64,000 nucleotides of DNA from JACCXG01 sp963785755 (GTDB lineage: Bacteria > Acidobacteriota > Vicinamibacteria > Vicinamibacterales > 2-12-FULL-66-21), in the NCBI GenBank assembly GCA_963785755.1, contig CAWAXG010000013.1, positions 1,270,327 to 1,334,326 on the forward strand, read 5' to 3'. Shown here one piece after another: positions 26,517 to 36,370 of this stretch; position 1 is the stretch's first letter, and each line of letters starts with the position of its first letter. Position numbers and translations under genes: made by a program. Below the pieces are notes generated by a model. The model was not told the origin of the DNA. It was given only the letters and a program-made list of their open reading frames with translations, and searched no databases.

Positions 26517-28958
26517 TCAGGTCAGCATCGCGACACTCGGATCCACGCGAGAAGCGCGGCGCACCGGCAGCCAGGACGCGAGCACGCCGGTCGCCATGAG
26601 CAGAAGCGCAGTCCCGAGCAGGATCCGCAAGTCCCACGGACTGGTCTGGAACACCATCGACGAGAGCCAGCGTCCGAGCACGAGCGCGCCGGCGGCGCCG
26701 AGGACGACGCCGGTCGCGAGGAGCACGATGGCCTGGCGCAGCACGAGCGCGCGGATCTGACCGGGCGTCGCGCCGAGCGCGATCCGGAGGCCGATTTCCG
26801 GCGTGCGCTGGCGCACGGTGTAGGCCAATACGCCATACAGTCCGACAGCGGCGAGCGTCATCGAGACGGCGGCGAACGCCAGCATCAGGACGAGCGCGAA
26901 GCGCTCGCGACTGACTCCCCGGCCGACGGCCTCGGCCATGGGCATCGCGCGGTGGACGACGAGCTCGGGATCCAGTGCCGCGACCTCGGCGCGCACCTCC
27001 GCGAGAATGCGGTCCGGCGGACGCTCGGCGGCCACGACCTGCGTGAGCGCCCAGTTCCGATCGTTCGCGAACTGGCGATGCGCGTGATAGACGACGAGCG
27101 TCGGCGCGCCGTGCGGATCGAGGGTGACGTCGCCGACTACACCGATGATCTCGAGCTCCCTGCCGCCCGCCGCAACGCGCTGGCCCATGACACGGTCGAA
27201 CGCGATACCCGGAAACGCCGCCCGAGCGAAGTTCGCGCTCACGACCGCGCGAGCTTGGACGCCCGCACCGTCCCGCTCGTCGAACGTGCGGCCCGCGAGC
27301 ACCGGAACGTCGAGCGCGGCGAACACCTCTCCGGAGACGACGCGCTGCTGGATGTTGAACCCGTTGCGGCGGCTCACCGACGTTCCCGCGCGTGGGCCGC
27401 TGCGGATGGACGTATTCCACGAGTGATAGCTGCCGGTCGCAGGGAGGTACGAGATTCCACCTGCGGCGGTCACGCCGGGGATCGTCTCCAGCCTGCGCGC
27501 GAGCGCCTCCTGAAAGACGGCGCGGCGCGCGGCATCGTACCGGACCGTCGGCAGGGTGACGTCGAAGGTCAGCACGCGATCCACGCGGAATCCGAGATCC
27601 ACCTGGTGCAGGCGGTAGAAGCTCGAGAGGAGTACGCCCGCGCCTGCCAGCAGCATCATCGCGCCCGCGAGCTGCGCGGCCGCCAGCGCCCCGCGGAGCC
27701 GGCCCTGGCCGCGTGACGCGGTTGTCGAGCGGGACTGCTGGCGAAGCGCGTCGACGGCCGGGATCCGGGCAAAACGCAGCGCCGGCCCGACTCCGAACGC
27801 GATCGCGGTGGCCACCGTGATCAGCGTCGCGAAGCCCAGAACCACTACGTCGAACCCGACCTCGTCGACGCGCGGCACCGCGTCGCGGCCAAGGCGCTGG
27901 AGCACCTTGACGCCAACGCTCGCGAGTCCAAGGCCGAGGAGTCCCCCGAGTCCCGCGAAGACCAGGCTTTCGACGAGCAGCTGACGAACGAGCCGTCGGC
28001 TGCCGCAGCCCAGTGCGGCTCGCATCGCGAATTCATGCACACGTCCGGTCGCGCGGGTCAGCGCGAGGTTCGCCACGTTCACGCAGGCAACCAGAAGGAC
28101 GAGGACGACCGCGGCGAGCAGCAGCCGCAGCGGAGCGCGCGCGGCCGCCACCAGATCCTGCTGCAACGAAACCGCAGCGACCGCGCTCAGACGCGCAGCC
28201 GGAAAGCGCTCCTTCATCGATTGGCTGATGCCCGAGAGCTCGGCGCGCGCCTGTTCGAGGCCGACGCCCGATCGCAGCCGGCCGACTGCGCTCAACGAGT
28301 TGTTCTCCTCGTTCGTGTCCTCCGCGAGGTCGTACGGGAGCCAGGCGTCCGCCGCGCCGGCGATCGGATCTTCGAAGTCATCGGGCGCAATCCCAACGAC
28401 TTCGTACGGCTCGCCGCTCAGCCGGAGCGTCGAGCCAATCACCGAAGGATCGTTGCCGAAGCGCGTGCGCCACAACCCGCCGCTCAACACGACGCGACGT
28501 GTACCGGCCTCGTCACCTCGCTCGAATCCCGGGCCGCGCAGTGCCCCCGATCGCAGCGTCTGGAAGTAGTCGCTCGTGACCTCCAGCACGCGAAGCCGCT
28601 GCGCCTGACCGTCCTTGAAGAGGTCACGCCCACTCTCGGAGTAGTTGTGGACCGCGGCGACGGACTCGAACGATGTGGCCGAGTCGCGAAGCCACCTGAA
28701 GTGCGTGCCGGTCAGGTAATGACGCGTCTCCGGCTTGTCGGGCTCCTGCTGATAGAAGCGAACGAGCTGGCCAGGCTGCGCGAAGGGGAGCGGCGCCAGC
28801 AGAACCCCCGCCGTCACGCTGAACACCGCGGTCGTTCCGCCGATCCCGAGCGCGAGCGTCAGGACGACGACGGCCGAGAATCCGGGACTGCGTCCGAGCT
28901 GCCGCAACGCGTAGCGGAGATCCTGGGTCAGGCCGTCAATCCAGGCGATGCCGTTCAT
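26517..28958 (-). CDS. ADOP-type MacB/FtsX permease 2 (body)
   Basis: An 813-residue body with the two-fold permease architecture. The N-terminal membrane segment is FSAVVVLTLALGIGGTTAVF, with a large MacB-like periplasmic domain after it. The first three-helix FtsX block comes next (LLLAAVVLVLLVACVNVANL), then a second periplasmic domain and a second FtsX block (MLAFAAVSMTLAAVGLYGVL). The end is RRASRVDPSVAMLT. Such acidobacterial permeases lack a dedicated ATPase gene and their substrate is unknown. It is about 60% similar by eye to the permease at 29535. The true N-terminal prefix domain lies upstream at 28959-29168 and is cut off by an in-frame TAA. Confidence 0.88.
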   Translation of the reverse strand: MNGIAWIDGLTQDLRYALRQLGRSPGFSAVVVLTLALGIGGTTAVFSVTAGVLLAPLPFAQPGQLVRFYQQEPDKPETRHYLTGTHFRWLRDSATSFESVAAVHNYSESGRDLFKDGQAQRLRVLEVTSDYFQTLRSGALRGPGFERGDEAGTRRVVLSGGLWRTRFGNDPSVIGSTLRLSGEPYEVVGIAPDDFEDPIAGAADAWLPYDLAEDTNEENNSLSAVGRLRSGVGLEQARAELSGISQSMKERFPAARLSAVAAVSLQQDLVAAARAPLRLLLAAVVLVLLVACVNVANLALTRATGRVHEFAMRAALGCGSRRLVRQLLVESLVFAGLGGLLGLGLASVGVKVLQRLGRDAVPRVDEVGFDVVVLGFATLITVATAIAFGVGPALRFARIPAVDALRQQSRSTTASRGQGRLRGALAAAQLAGAMMLLAGAGVLLSSFYRLHQVDLGFRVDRVLTFDVTLPTVRYDAARRAVFQEALARRLETIPGVTAAGGISYLPATGSYHSWNTSIRSGPRAGTSVSRRNGFNIQQRVVSGEVFAALDVPVLAGRTFDERDGAGVQARAVVSANFARAAFPGIAFDRVMGQRVAAGGRELEIIGVVGDVTLDPHGAPTLVVYHAHRQFANDRNWALTQVVAAERPPDRILAEVRAEVAALDPELVVHRAMPMAEAVGRGVSRERFALVLMLAFAAVSMTLAAVGLYGVLAYTVRQRTPEIGLRIALGATPGQIRALVLRQAIVLLATGVVLGAAGALVLGRWLSSMVFQTSPWDLRILLGTALLLMATGVLASWLPVRRASRVDPSVAMLT

Positions 28959-29168
28959 CTGATAGATGTCCTCAGTGACCAGCGTGACGTTGCCCAGCTG
29001 GCGGCGCGCGGCGGCGCGCGCCTCCTCGACCGACAGGCCGCTTCGAACTTACCGATCCACGAGCAGCTCGATATGCGTCTCGAGCTCACGGCTCGACTCT
29101 TCGGCCAGCCAGCGGCGCGACCACGTAAAACCCAGTCGTGAGCACCACGCCGCGAGCCTGGCCCACAT
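28959..29168 (-). pseudogene. N-terminal prefix domain of permease 2, interrupted by in-frame TAA
   Basis: From the ATG at 29168 the frame reads WARLAAWCSRLGFTW, then LELLVDR-stop-VRSGLSVEEARAAAR, and runs in the same frame into the permease body. The stop is TAA at 29051-29049 (codon 40). The paralogue has Tyr here (VDRYVRAGMTVEDARAAAR). The phase is kept, so this is a substitution-type nonsense change, unlike the extra-base breaks elsewhere. The ATG overlaps the PadR stop (TGATG). Translation may restart at 28958. Confidence 0.75.
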
Positions 29169-29527
29169 CAGCGCGGCTCGGCCGTCCGGAGGAGGCGCGC
29201 CATCACCCCGGCGATGCGCTCCCAGGTCTGGGTCTGCTTCGCGAGCTGGCGCCGGCCGGCCTTCGTGATCGCGTAGAACTTGGCCTTGCGATTGTTTTCG
29301 GACGCGCCCCAGCTCGCCACGATCCAGCGCTGATGCTGCAGCCGCATCAGCGAGGCGTAGACCGTGCCCTCGTTGAGCCGCAGCAGGTCGTCGCTGATCT
29401 GCTCGATGCGCCGCGCGATGCCATAGCCATGCAGCGGTCCCAGGCTGTCGAGCGTCTGCAGCACCATCAGATCGAGGGTGCCCTGGAGCACGTCCACTTT
29501 CGAACCGCCGGATCGTCCTTTCAGCAA
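29168..29527 (-). CDS. PadR-family transcriptional regulator
   Basis: A 119-residue winged-helix protein: LQGTLDLMVLQTLDSLGPLH, GYGIARRIEQISDDLLRLNE, GTVYASLMRLQHQRWI, then KAKFYAITKAGRRQLAKQ. This pattern is diagnostic of PadR repressors paired with ADOP permeases. It lies between two permease genes on the same strand: 7 bases after the stop of permease 1, and with its TGA overlapping the ATG of permease 2. It probably represses this operon in response to a small molecule. The start is TTG at 29527 or the GTG of VDVLQG. Confidence 0.9.
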   Translation of the reverse strand: MLKGRSGGSKVDVLQGTLDLMVLQTLDSLGPLHGYGIARRIEQISDDLLRLNEGTVYASLMRLQHQRWIVASWGASENNRKAKFYAITKAGRRQLAKQTQTWERIAGVMARLLRTAEPR

Positions 29528-29534
29528 CGTCGTG

Positions 29535-32216
29535 TCAGCCTTCCTGGATGACGAATCTCGGTTCCATGCGCGAGGCGCGCCGCGCCGGCAGCCACGCCGA
29601 CACGAGGCCGGTCAGCACGAGCAGCGATGCGGTAGCCAGGAGGATGCGCGGATCGGACGGATGTATCTCGAACACGATCGACGACAACCAGCGTCCGAGG
29701 ATGAGGGCGCCGGACAGTCCGGCCACGAGACCGGCGACGAGCACGAGTGCCGCCTGCCGCAGGACCAGCGCCCGCACCTGAGACGAGGTCGCGCCGAGCG
29801 CGATCCGGATCGCGATCTCCTTCGTCCGCTGGCGGACCGTGTAGCTCAGTACACCGTAAAGACCGATCGCTGCGAGCGTCAGCGACACCGCCGCGAACGT
29901 TCCCATCAGCACGAGCGCGAAGCGCTCGCGGCTGGCCCCACGCCCGACGATCTCGGTCATCGGTGCGGCCTGGTAAACGACCAGCTCCGGATCCAGGCCG
30001 GCGACCTCGCGGCTGATGGCACCGAGCACACCATCCGGCGGCAGATCCGTCGCCACGACCTGTGTCAGCGCCCAGTTGCGGTTGCCGGCGAACTGCCGGT
30101 GGGACGAGTAGATTGAGGCCGCCGGCCTGCCGTAGACGTCGAGCGTGACATCGCCCACGACGCCGATGATCTCCCGCTTGTAGCGGCCGAACACCGTGAA
30201 CCGCTGTCCGACGACCTGATCGAGCGGCAAGCCTGGAAATGCCAGACGCGCGAAGCCCGCGCTGACCACCGCTCGCCCCGGCGCGCTGCCATCGTCCCGG
30301 TCATCGAAGACGCGGCCGGCGAGTACGGGAATGCCGAGCGCGGTGAAGAAGCGGCCGCTGACGGTGCGTTGCTCCGGCTGTTCCGGCTGTTTGACCGACG
30401 TCCCGGCAAGCGGCCCGGTTTCGATCGCGACCGGCCAGGTCTGATAGCTCCCGATCGCTGGAAGCCGGGACGTCCCGCCCGCCGCGACGACGCCAGGAAG
30501 CCTTTCGATCCGGCGTGACAGCTCCTCATGAAAGTCGGCCCGTCGCGTGGCGTCGTAGCGGACGCCAGGAAGATTGACGCCGAACGTGAGCACGCGGTCG
30601 ACCTGGAATCCGAGGGGCACCTGACGCAGCCGGTGGAAGCTCGCGAGCAGCACGCCGGCGCCGACCAGCAGGGTGAGCGCGAGCGCGAGCTGCGCGGCGG
30701 CCAGGCTGCTGCGCAGCCGTCCTTCCCTGCGCCCGCCAGTGGTGGACCGCGAGTGTTGGTTGAGGGTGCGATTGGGATGGGTCCGGGCGAGCCGCAGCGC
30801 CGGCGCCACGCCGAAGGCGAGCGCGGTGGAGACGGTGACGAGCGCGGCAAACCCCAGGACGGTCGCATCGAGTCCGACTTCGCCGATCCTCGGAATCGCG
30901 TCACGGCCGAACGTCTTCAGCAGCGCAACGCCGAGCTCCGCGATCGCGAGCCCGGCCAGCCCGCCGAGCCCGGCCAGCACCAGGCTCTCGACGAGAAGCT
31001 GGCGCGCGAGCCGGCCGACACCGGAGCCGAGCGCCGCGCGAACCGCGAACTCGTGGACCCGGCCGGTCGCGCGGACGAGAACGAGATTGGCGACATTCAC
31101 GCACGCAACCAGAAGCACGAGGCCCACGGCAATCAACAGGAGCTGAAGCACGCCGCGCGATGTGCCGACCAGATCCTCCCGCAGCGGCACCATCACGATG
31201 CTGCTGGCCCTGACGTCCGGAAAGCGTTCCTTCAACGACTGGCTGATGATCGCGAGCTCCGCGCCGGCCTGGCTGACGGTAATCCCGGTCCGGAGCCGGC
31301 CAACGATCGTCAGGGAATAGTTCTGCTCGAAGGTGTCGCTCGCGAGGTTGTACGGAATCCAGGCATCCACCGCGCCCACGATCGGGTCCTCGAGGTTGGC
31401 CGGCGCGACGCCGGCGACCTCGTAGGGCTCGGCGCTCAAGTGAATCGTCGTGCCGATGACCGATGGATCGCCGTTGAATCTGCTCCGCCACACCGCATCG
31501 CTCAGGACGATGCGGCGCGTACCGCGCTCGTCCTCCAGCCCGAACCCCGGACCTGACGGCTCCGCCCTCAGCGTCCGAAAGTAGTCGCTCGCGACCTGCA
31601 GGACGCGAAGGCGCTGCGCCTGACGATCCCTGAAGAGATCCAGTCCCACGTCGGTGCGGGTGTTGAGCGCGGTGACATCCGTGAACGAGGCGGCATGGTC
31701 TCGAAGCGTCGTGAAATGCGGACCGGACACGCCAGACCGGCGGGTGGCCGGCTTGTCCGGCTCCTGCTGGTAGATGCGCACGAGCCGACCGGGCTCCTGA
31801 TACGGAAGCGGCGCCAGCAGGACCGCCTGGACGACGCTGAACACCGCGGTCGTTCCGCCGATGCCCAGGGCGAGCGTGATGACGACGACCGCGGAGAAGC
31901 CGGGACTGCGCCGGAACTGTCGAAGCGCGTAGCGCGTGTCCTGCCCGGCCGCCTCGATCCACCTGATGCTGTTCATCCGGTGGATCTCCTCGGCGACGAG
32001 GGTGACGTTTCCCAGCTGCCGCCGTGCCGCGGCGCGCGCGTCCTCTACCGTCATGCCGGCGCGGACGTATCGGTCAACCAGCAGCTCGTAGTGGGCGTCG
32101 AGCTCGGATCGGGACTCATCCGCCAGGCGCGCGCGAGCGCGGACAAACCCGAGCCGCCAGACCCGGGACACCACGTTCGCCCAGACACCCCGCGCGTCGC
32201 CGTATCCTTTGGCCAC
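29535..32216 (-). CDS. ADOP-type MacB/FtsX permease 1
   Basis: A full-length 893-residue acidobacterial permease. A soluble prefix domain (about 1-75, with YELLVDRYVRAGMTVEDARA) is followed by the first membrane helix (FSAVVVITLALGIGGTTAVF) and a periplasmic MacB-like domain. The FtsX blocks are at LLLIAVGLVLLVACVNVANL and VSLTLAAIGLYGVLSYTVRQ. The end is RRASRMEPRFVIQEG. It is the first gene of a three-gene operon with PadR and permease 2. The paralogue pair probably arose by tandem duplication. Substrate unknown; it may export a toxic compound or a lipoprotein. Confidence 0.92.
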   Translation of the reverse strand: MAKGYGDARGVWANVVSRVWRLGFVRARARLADESRSELDAHYELLVDRYVRAGMTVEDARAAARRQLGNVTLVAEEIHRMNSIRWIEAAGQDTRYALRQFRRSPGFSAVVVITLALGIGGTTAVFSVVQAVLLAPLPYQEPGRLVRIYQQEPDKPATRRSGVSGPHFTTLRDHAASFTDVTALNTRTDVGLDLFRDRQAQRLRVLQVASDYFRTLRAEPSGPGFGLEDERGTRRIVLSDAVWRSRFNGDPSVIGTTIHLSAEPYEVAGVAPANLEDPIVGAVDAWIPYNLASDTFEQNYSLTIVGRLRTGITVSQAGAELAIISQSLKERFPDVRASSIVMVPLREDLVGTSRGVLQLLLIAVGLVLLVACVNVANLVLVRATGRVHEFAVRAALGSGVGRLARQLLVESLVLAGLGGLAGLAIAELGVALLKTFGRDAIPRIGEVGLDATVLGFAALVTVSTALAFGVAPALRLARTHPNRTLNQHSRSTTGGRREGRLRSSLAAAQLALALTLLVGAGVLLASFHRLRQVPLGFQVDRVLTFGVNLPGVRYDATRRADFHEELSRRIERLPGVVAAGGTSRLPAIGSYQTWPVAIETGPLAGTSVKQPEQPEQRTVSGRFFTALGIPVLAGRVFDDRDDGSAPGRAVVSAGFARLAFPGLPLDQVVGQRFTVFGRYKREIIGVVGDVTLDVYGRPAASIYSSHRQFAGNRNWALTQVVATDLPPDGVLGAISREVAGLDPELVVYQAAPMTEIVGRGASRERFALVLMGTFAAVSLTLAAIGLYGVLSYTVRQRTKEIAIRIALGATSSQVRALVLRQAALVLVAGLVAGLSGALILGRWLSSIVFEIHPSDPRILLATASLLVLTGLVSAWLPARRASRMEPRFVIQEG

Positions 32217-32254
32217 ACCAAAGGAGTACTACTCGAGTCGATGGGAGTCAAGTC

Positions 32255-32326
32255 GCAAGTAAACAAGGAACAAGTGACAACGTCGACGTTCCCACTTGCC
32301 CCTTGCAACTTGCCACTTGATATTGC
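32255..32326. repeat. CAAGTGGCAAG-family repeat, copy 3
   Basis: Read on the minus strand it begins CAAGTGGCAAGTTGCAAGG and continues into GGGGCAAGTGGGAACG. It shares its ends with the elements at 5915 and 49661 but has a different core (ACGTCGACGT). It lies between the permease 1 start and the molybdopterin oxidoreductase end. Confidence 0.75.
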
Positions 32327-32327
32327 G

Positions 32328-34401
32328 TCAGCGCTGGACCGGAACCACCTCGACGAACGCATCGTAGAGCCCGCTTCCCCCGCCCCAGTCGGTCGGCTCC
32401 TCGAGGGTGAGGACGTTGACCGAACGGCGCTGGCCGTCCGCGTCCGTATATCCGCCGAATGGCATCCAGGCGACGCCGGGGCGGACGCGGTCGGAGATGC
32501 GGCACACGGCACGTACCTCGCCGGAGCCGTTCCTGATCGACACACGCTCGCCGCTCGCAATTCCGCGCCGCTCGGCGTCCGCAGGATGGATTTCGATGAA
32601 CAGCTCGCCGGCGCGGCGGCGATGGCGGTCCATGTTGCTGTAGCCCGAGTTGAGGAAGTGCAGCTGCTTCCCGGTGATCAGCTGCAGACCCTCGCCGGCG
32701 GGAATATCGCCAGTCGAGGGAAGCGGGTCGTGCCCGGCCTCGCGCAATGACTCGGAGAAGAGCTCGGCTTTCCCGCTCGGCGTCGGGAACCCGCCGTTGG
32801 CGAACGGGCGCCAGTCTTCCGGGGGGTTCAGGCGGGCGTATCCCTCTTCCCACAAGCGCTCGTACGTGATCCCGTCGAGCCACGGGTGCCCGCTCGCCAG
32901 CGCCGCACGCAGCATGGACTCGTCGCTCTCGAACAGGTACGGCTCGCGGCGGCCGAGCGCCTGGGCGAGCCGTCGAAAGAGCTCGGTGTTGGAGACCGAC
33001 TCGCCGCGCGGCGCGATCGCCGGGCGGTTCAAGGCGAGGTAGAGATGGCCCCATGCCGGCGACAGGTCCAGGTGCTCGATCTGGCTCGTCGCCGGCAGCA
33101 CGTAGTCGGCGTACAGGGCGGTCTCGGTGACGAACAGTTCGTGCACAACCGTGAAGAGATCGTCACGCAGGAGACCTTCACGGATACGCGACTGGTTCGG
33201 CATCGACACCATCGGATTGCTGCCGTACACGATGAGCGATCGGACGGCCGGCTGCAGGGTGCGGCTGCAGAGATCGCGGCCGAGATCGCGCATGTTCAGT
33301 ACGCGGACGCCCGGCTTGAACACCTCGGGCATCTCCACGCGGTCCATGGCCAGCGCCGCGAACTGGAGCGCGTGCGTGGATCGGGCCAGGCCGCCGCCGC
33401 GATGTCTCCAGGCGCCGGTCAACACCGGCAGGCAGCCGAGGGTTCGGAACTGCATCGCGCCGTTGCGATGGTGCTCGATCCCGATGAGCGGCCGCAGCAG
33501 CGAGGGCTGGGTCGTCGCGTACTCCCGGGCGAAACGCTCGATGTCGGCTGCCGGCAGGCCCACGATTTCCTCGACACGCGCCGGAATGAACTGCTGCGCG
33601 CGCTCCGCCAGCGCCTCGTAACCGACGGCGTGCCGTGAGACGTAGTCGTGGTCCACGAGTCCATCGCGAATGATGACGTGCATCATCGCGAGCGCCAGCG
33701 CCGCATCCGAGCCCGGCTTGATCTGGATGTGCCAGTCGGCGGCTTCCGCGGTCCGCGTCCGGACCGGATCCACGACGACGATCCTGGCGCCGCGCCGCTG
33801 CGCCTCGCGCACGAGCGGCCAGTAGTGAAGGTTCGTGACGATCGTGTTCGTCCCCCACAGCACGACGAACCGGCTGTGGACGATCTCCTCCGGGTCGATG
33901 CCGGTGCCCGTGCCGATCGTGGAGGTGAGGCCCGCGGACGCCACGCCGCCGCAGATTTTGCGCTCGAGTCCCGTGCACCCCATCGAGCCGAACAGCCGCC
34001 GGTCGAGCGACGCCGTCTGAATCAGCCCCTGAGTGCCGGCGGAACTGTAGGGCAGGATGGCTTCAGCACCGGACTCCTGCACGATCGCCTGCCAGCGTGA
34101 CGCGATGTCGATCAGCGCCTCGTCCCAACTCACGCGGACGAATCGTCCTTCGCCCTTGCGGCCGGCGCGCTTGAGCGGATGCAGGACGCGGTCGGGATGG
34201 TAGACGCGCTCGAGGTAGTGATTCACCTTGGCGCAGAGCGTGCCGCGGGTGAACGGATGCGCGGGATCACCCGAGAGCGTCTCGGCAGTGCCATCACGGA
34301 CCTCAACGACCCAGGCACACGTATCCGGACAGTCGTGCCCGCAGGCGCCGCGAACGATCTGGGTCGGTCCGTCCGCTCTGAGGTTCCTTGGGCGTCTTCA
34401 T
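32328..34401 (-). CDS. Molybdopterin-dependent oxidoreductase with N-terminal Fe-S motif (one frame break)
   Basis: With one extra base removed near 34362 the frame from ATG 34401 is 690 residues. The N-terminus carries GACGHDCPDTC and then GTLCAK, the cysteine set that binds the 4Fe-4S cluster in the DMSO-reductase/formate dehydrogenase superfamily. The molybdopterin domains follow (VLWGTNTIVTNLHYWPLV, VYGSNPMVSMPNQ) and the C-terminal dinucleotide-binding barrel (LQLITGKQLHFLNSGYSN). No Tat motif was seen, so it may be cytoplasmic. Electron donor and substrate are unknown. It stands alone on its strand, bordered by repeats. Without the correction the gene would appear to start at GTG 34226 and lack the cluster. 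Confidence 0.88.
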
Positions 34402-34641
34402 GACCTCCGCTCACCCCGTGGAATGAAAGGTCGGAGCATAGCCCTAATCGGCCGACGACCGCGCTGCCGCGCTGCACGAAGACACGACGGCACGACGGCA
34501 CGACGTTCGTAGAGCTTCCAACAGATCCTTCGTGCCCTTCGTGACGTCGTGCCTTCGTGCGGCGCGAAGCGCAATTCGTATTTTCTGAGCAGTTGGAGGT
34601 TGAGAGTTGCGAGTTTTCACTGGCTCGTTCTTGGCATCCTG
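34402..34641. repeat. Intergenic tract with CACGACGG inverted repeat
   Basis: Words GCACGAAGACACGACGGC and copies of CACGACGG (about 34478-34512) pair with TTCGTGCCCTTCGTGACGTC (about 34530-34557). A single word of the GGAGGTTGAGAGTTG type follows at about 34594-34615, related to the repeats around the aquaporin gene. No gene is visible. Confidence 0.7.
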
Positions 34642-35502
34642 CTACGTCACCTTGTAGCGCGCTTCTTCGGCGTAGTACTCCGGGAAGCCCACCGCCTGCT
34701 TCAGCTGCTCGAAGTCCATCACCGTGGGCGGCCGTTCGCCTGCCTTCAGGCTGCGCAGCGCGCCCCGCATCGCCTGGATCGAGACGTTCAGCAGGGTCAA
34801 CGGAAACACGGCGATCTTGTAGCCAATCGCCTCGAGCTGCGGTAATCCCAGGATCGGCGTCTTGCCGCCCTCGATCAGATTGGCCATCTTCGGACCGTCC
34901 ACCTCCAGGCAGTAGCGTCTCATCTCGTCTTCGTCGAGCGGCGCCTCGAGAAAGGTGATGTCGGCGCCAGTCTCGCGGAACAGCCGGCAGCGCAGGATCG
35001 CCTCCTCCAGCGACACGCACGCCCGCGCATCGGTGCGCGCCATGATCAGAATGTCATCCCCTTCCCCGCGCGCGTCCACCGCGGCGCGCACCCGCATGAG
35101 CGCCTCGTCCCGACCCACGACCGCCTTGCCCTCGGTGTGCCCGCATCGCTTCGGCGCGACCTGATCCTCGAGCATGATCGCGGCAAAGCCCGCCGCCTGG
35201 TAGCCCTGGACGGTCCGCTTGATGTTCTGGGCGCTGCCGAAGCCGGTATCGCCGTCACCGATGAATGGAATGGATGCGGCGCGGCAGATGTTCTGCCCCT
35301 GATCGACGAGCTCCGCATAGGAGATCAGCCCCGTATCGGGCATTCCCAGTCTGGCGGCGGAGACGGCGAAGCCGCTCATGAAGCCAAGCTCGAACCCGGC
35401 CTCTTCGACGAGACGCGCAGACATCGCGTCATGACACCCGGGCATGAGCAGGATGCCCGGACGATTGAGCAGCGCCCGGAGCCTGGTGGCGGCAGTGGAC
35501 AT
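34642..35502 (-). CDS. Isocitrate lyase/PEP mutase family protein
   Basis: A 286-residue TIM-barrel enzyme of the PEP mutase/isocitrate lyase superfamily. Seen: MPGCHDAMSARLVEEAGF, FIGDGDTGFGSAQN (metal-binding DxD-like), EDQVAPKRCGH (the catalytic K-R-C-G-H loop) and ARTDARAC. The CGH loop favours lyase activity on 2-methylisocitrate-like or related C-C bond substrates rather than phosphonate chemistry. Family members include 2-methylisocitrate lyase, oxaloacetate decarboxylase and carboxyphosphonoenolpyruvate mutase; which one applies cannot be told. It appears monocistronic; no other methylcitrate-cycle gene is nearby. Confidence 0.88.
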   Translation of the reverse strand: MSTAATRLRALLNRPGILLMPGCHDAMSARLVEEAGFELGFMSGFAVSAARLGMPDTGLISYAELVDQGQNICRAASIPFIGDGDTGFGSAQNIKRTVQGYQAAGFAAIMLEDQVAPKRCGHTEGKAVVGRDEALMRVRAAVDARGEGDDILIMARTDARACVSLEEAILRCRLFRETGADITFLEAPLDEDEMRRYCLEVDGPKMANLIEGGKTPILGLPQLEAIGYKIAVFPLTLLNVSIQAMRGALRSLKAGERPPTVMDFEQLKQAVGFPEYYAEEARYKVT

Positions 35503-35590
35503 GCCGCGGATCTTATCGCGCCCGCTCGCGGCCGGCGCGAGCTGCTTCCGCGGCGCAGGGTTTGAGTTGGGTTGGTTTAGTTAGTCCGTG

Positions 35591-35696
35591 AATGCGTCAA
35601 CTTCCAACCTCCAACCTCCCCAACTCCCAAAGCACTGTCGGTCGATGGGCTCTGGGCTCCTTGGGAGTTGGAGGTTGGAAGTTGGGAGTTTTCGCG
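35591..35696. repeat. Inverted repeat, ACTTCCAACCTCCAAC family, left of aquaporin
   Basis: Left arm words CAACTTCCAACCTCC and CCCCAACTCCCAAAG; right arm CTTGGGAGTTGGAGG and TTGGAAGTTGGGAG, about 28 bases apart. It can form a long stem just after the aquaporin stop. The same words flank the other side of that gene at 36412-36562. Confidence 0.8.
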
Positions 35697-35709
35697 GCGC
35701 ATTGTCAGC

Positions 35710-36336
35710 CTACTTGTCGGTCGGATTGATCGTCGTGAACGCAATCGCCGCCGCCGCGCCGCCGAGCAGGTCGGCGACGATGTGAATCCAGATCGTCGGC
35801 GTCGAGACCAGGCCCATGACGGCGAGGCCAACGGCCACCGCGGGATTGAAGGCGCCGCCCGAGACGCCGCCAACCGCGAACGCGCCGGTCAGCACGGTGA
35901 ACCCGATCGCCAGACCATAAAACGAGTTGCCCGACGTGCCCTTGGCGGTGGCCGTGTTCAGCACGACGTACACGAGCGCGAAGGTGTACAGGAACTCAGC
36001 CACGAGCGACCGGCCCACCGGCGGGATCAGCGGAGCGCCCGCAGGCGACCCGACCAGGAAGGTCGCCGCCATCGACGCCGCCAGCGCTGCGGCCACCTGA
36101 GCGGTCCAATAAGGAACGACATCGGCGGTCTGGCACCGCCCTCGCATCCAGACCCCCAGCGTTACCGCGGGATTATAGTGAGCGCCCGAGACATGTCCCC
36201 CCGCGAAGATCATGACCATCAACGCGGAGCCGATGGCGAGCGGAGGAATGACGCCCGGCGCGGCAGGAATGACCGTGCAGCCGATCGTCAGCACCAGGAA
36301 GAACGTTCCGATGAACTCGGTCAGGTATTTGTTCAT
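35710..36336 (-). CDS. Aquaporin (MIP family)
   Basis: A 208-residue six-helix channel. Both signature NPA loops are present: SGAHYNPAVTLGVWM and SGGAFNPAVAVGLAV, and the first helix is YLTEFIGTFFLVLTIG. The small size and the residues around the loops suit a water-selective or small-neutral-solute channel. It should sit in the inner membrane. It is preceded by a 28-bp perfect operator palindrome 35 bases upstream (36371-36398) and is bracketed by inverted repeats on both sides. This is the one target of the TTGGAC group that lies outside the signalling block. Confidence 0.92.
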   Translation of the reverse strand: MNKYLTEFIGTFFLVLTIGCTVIPAAPGVIPPLAIGSALMVMIFAGGHVSGAHYNPAVTLGVWMRGRCQTADVVPYWTAQVAAALAASMAATFLVGSPAGAPLIPPVGRSLVAEFLYTFALVYVVLNTATAKGTSGNSFYGLAIGFTVLTGAFAVGGVSGGAFNPAVAVGLAVMGLVSTPTIWIHIVADLLGGAAAAIAFTTINPTDK

Positions 36337-36370
36337 GACGGAACAATATGCACTAGTTCGGGCGCGTTGT

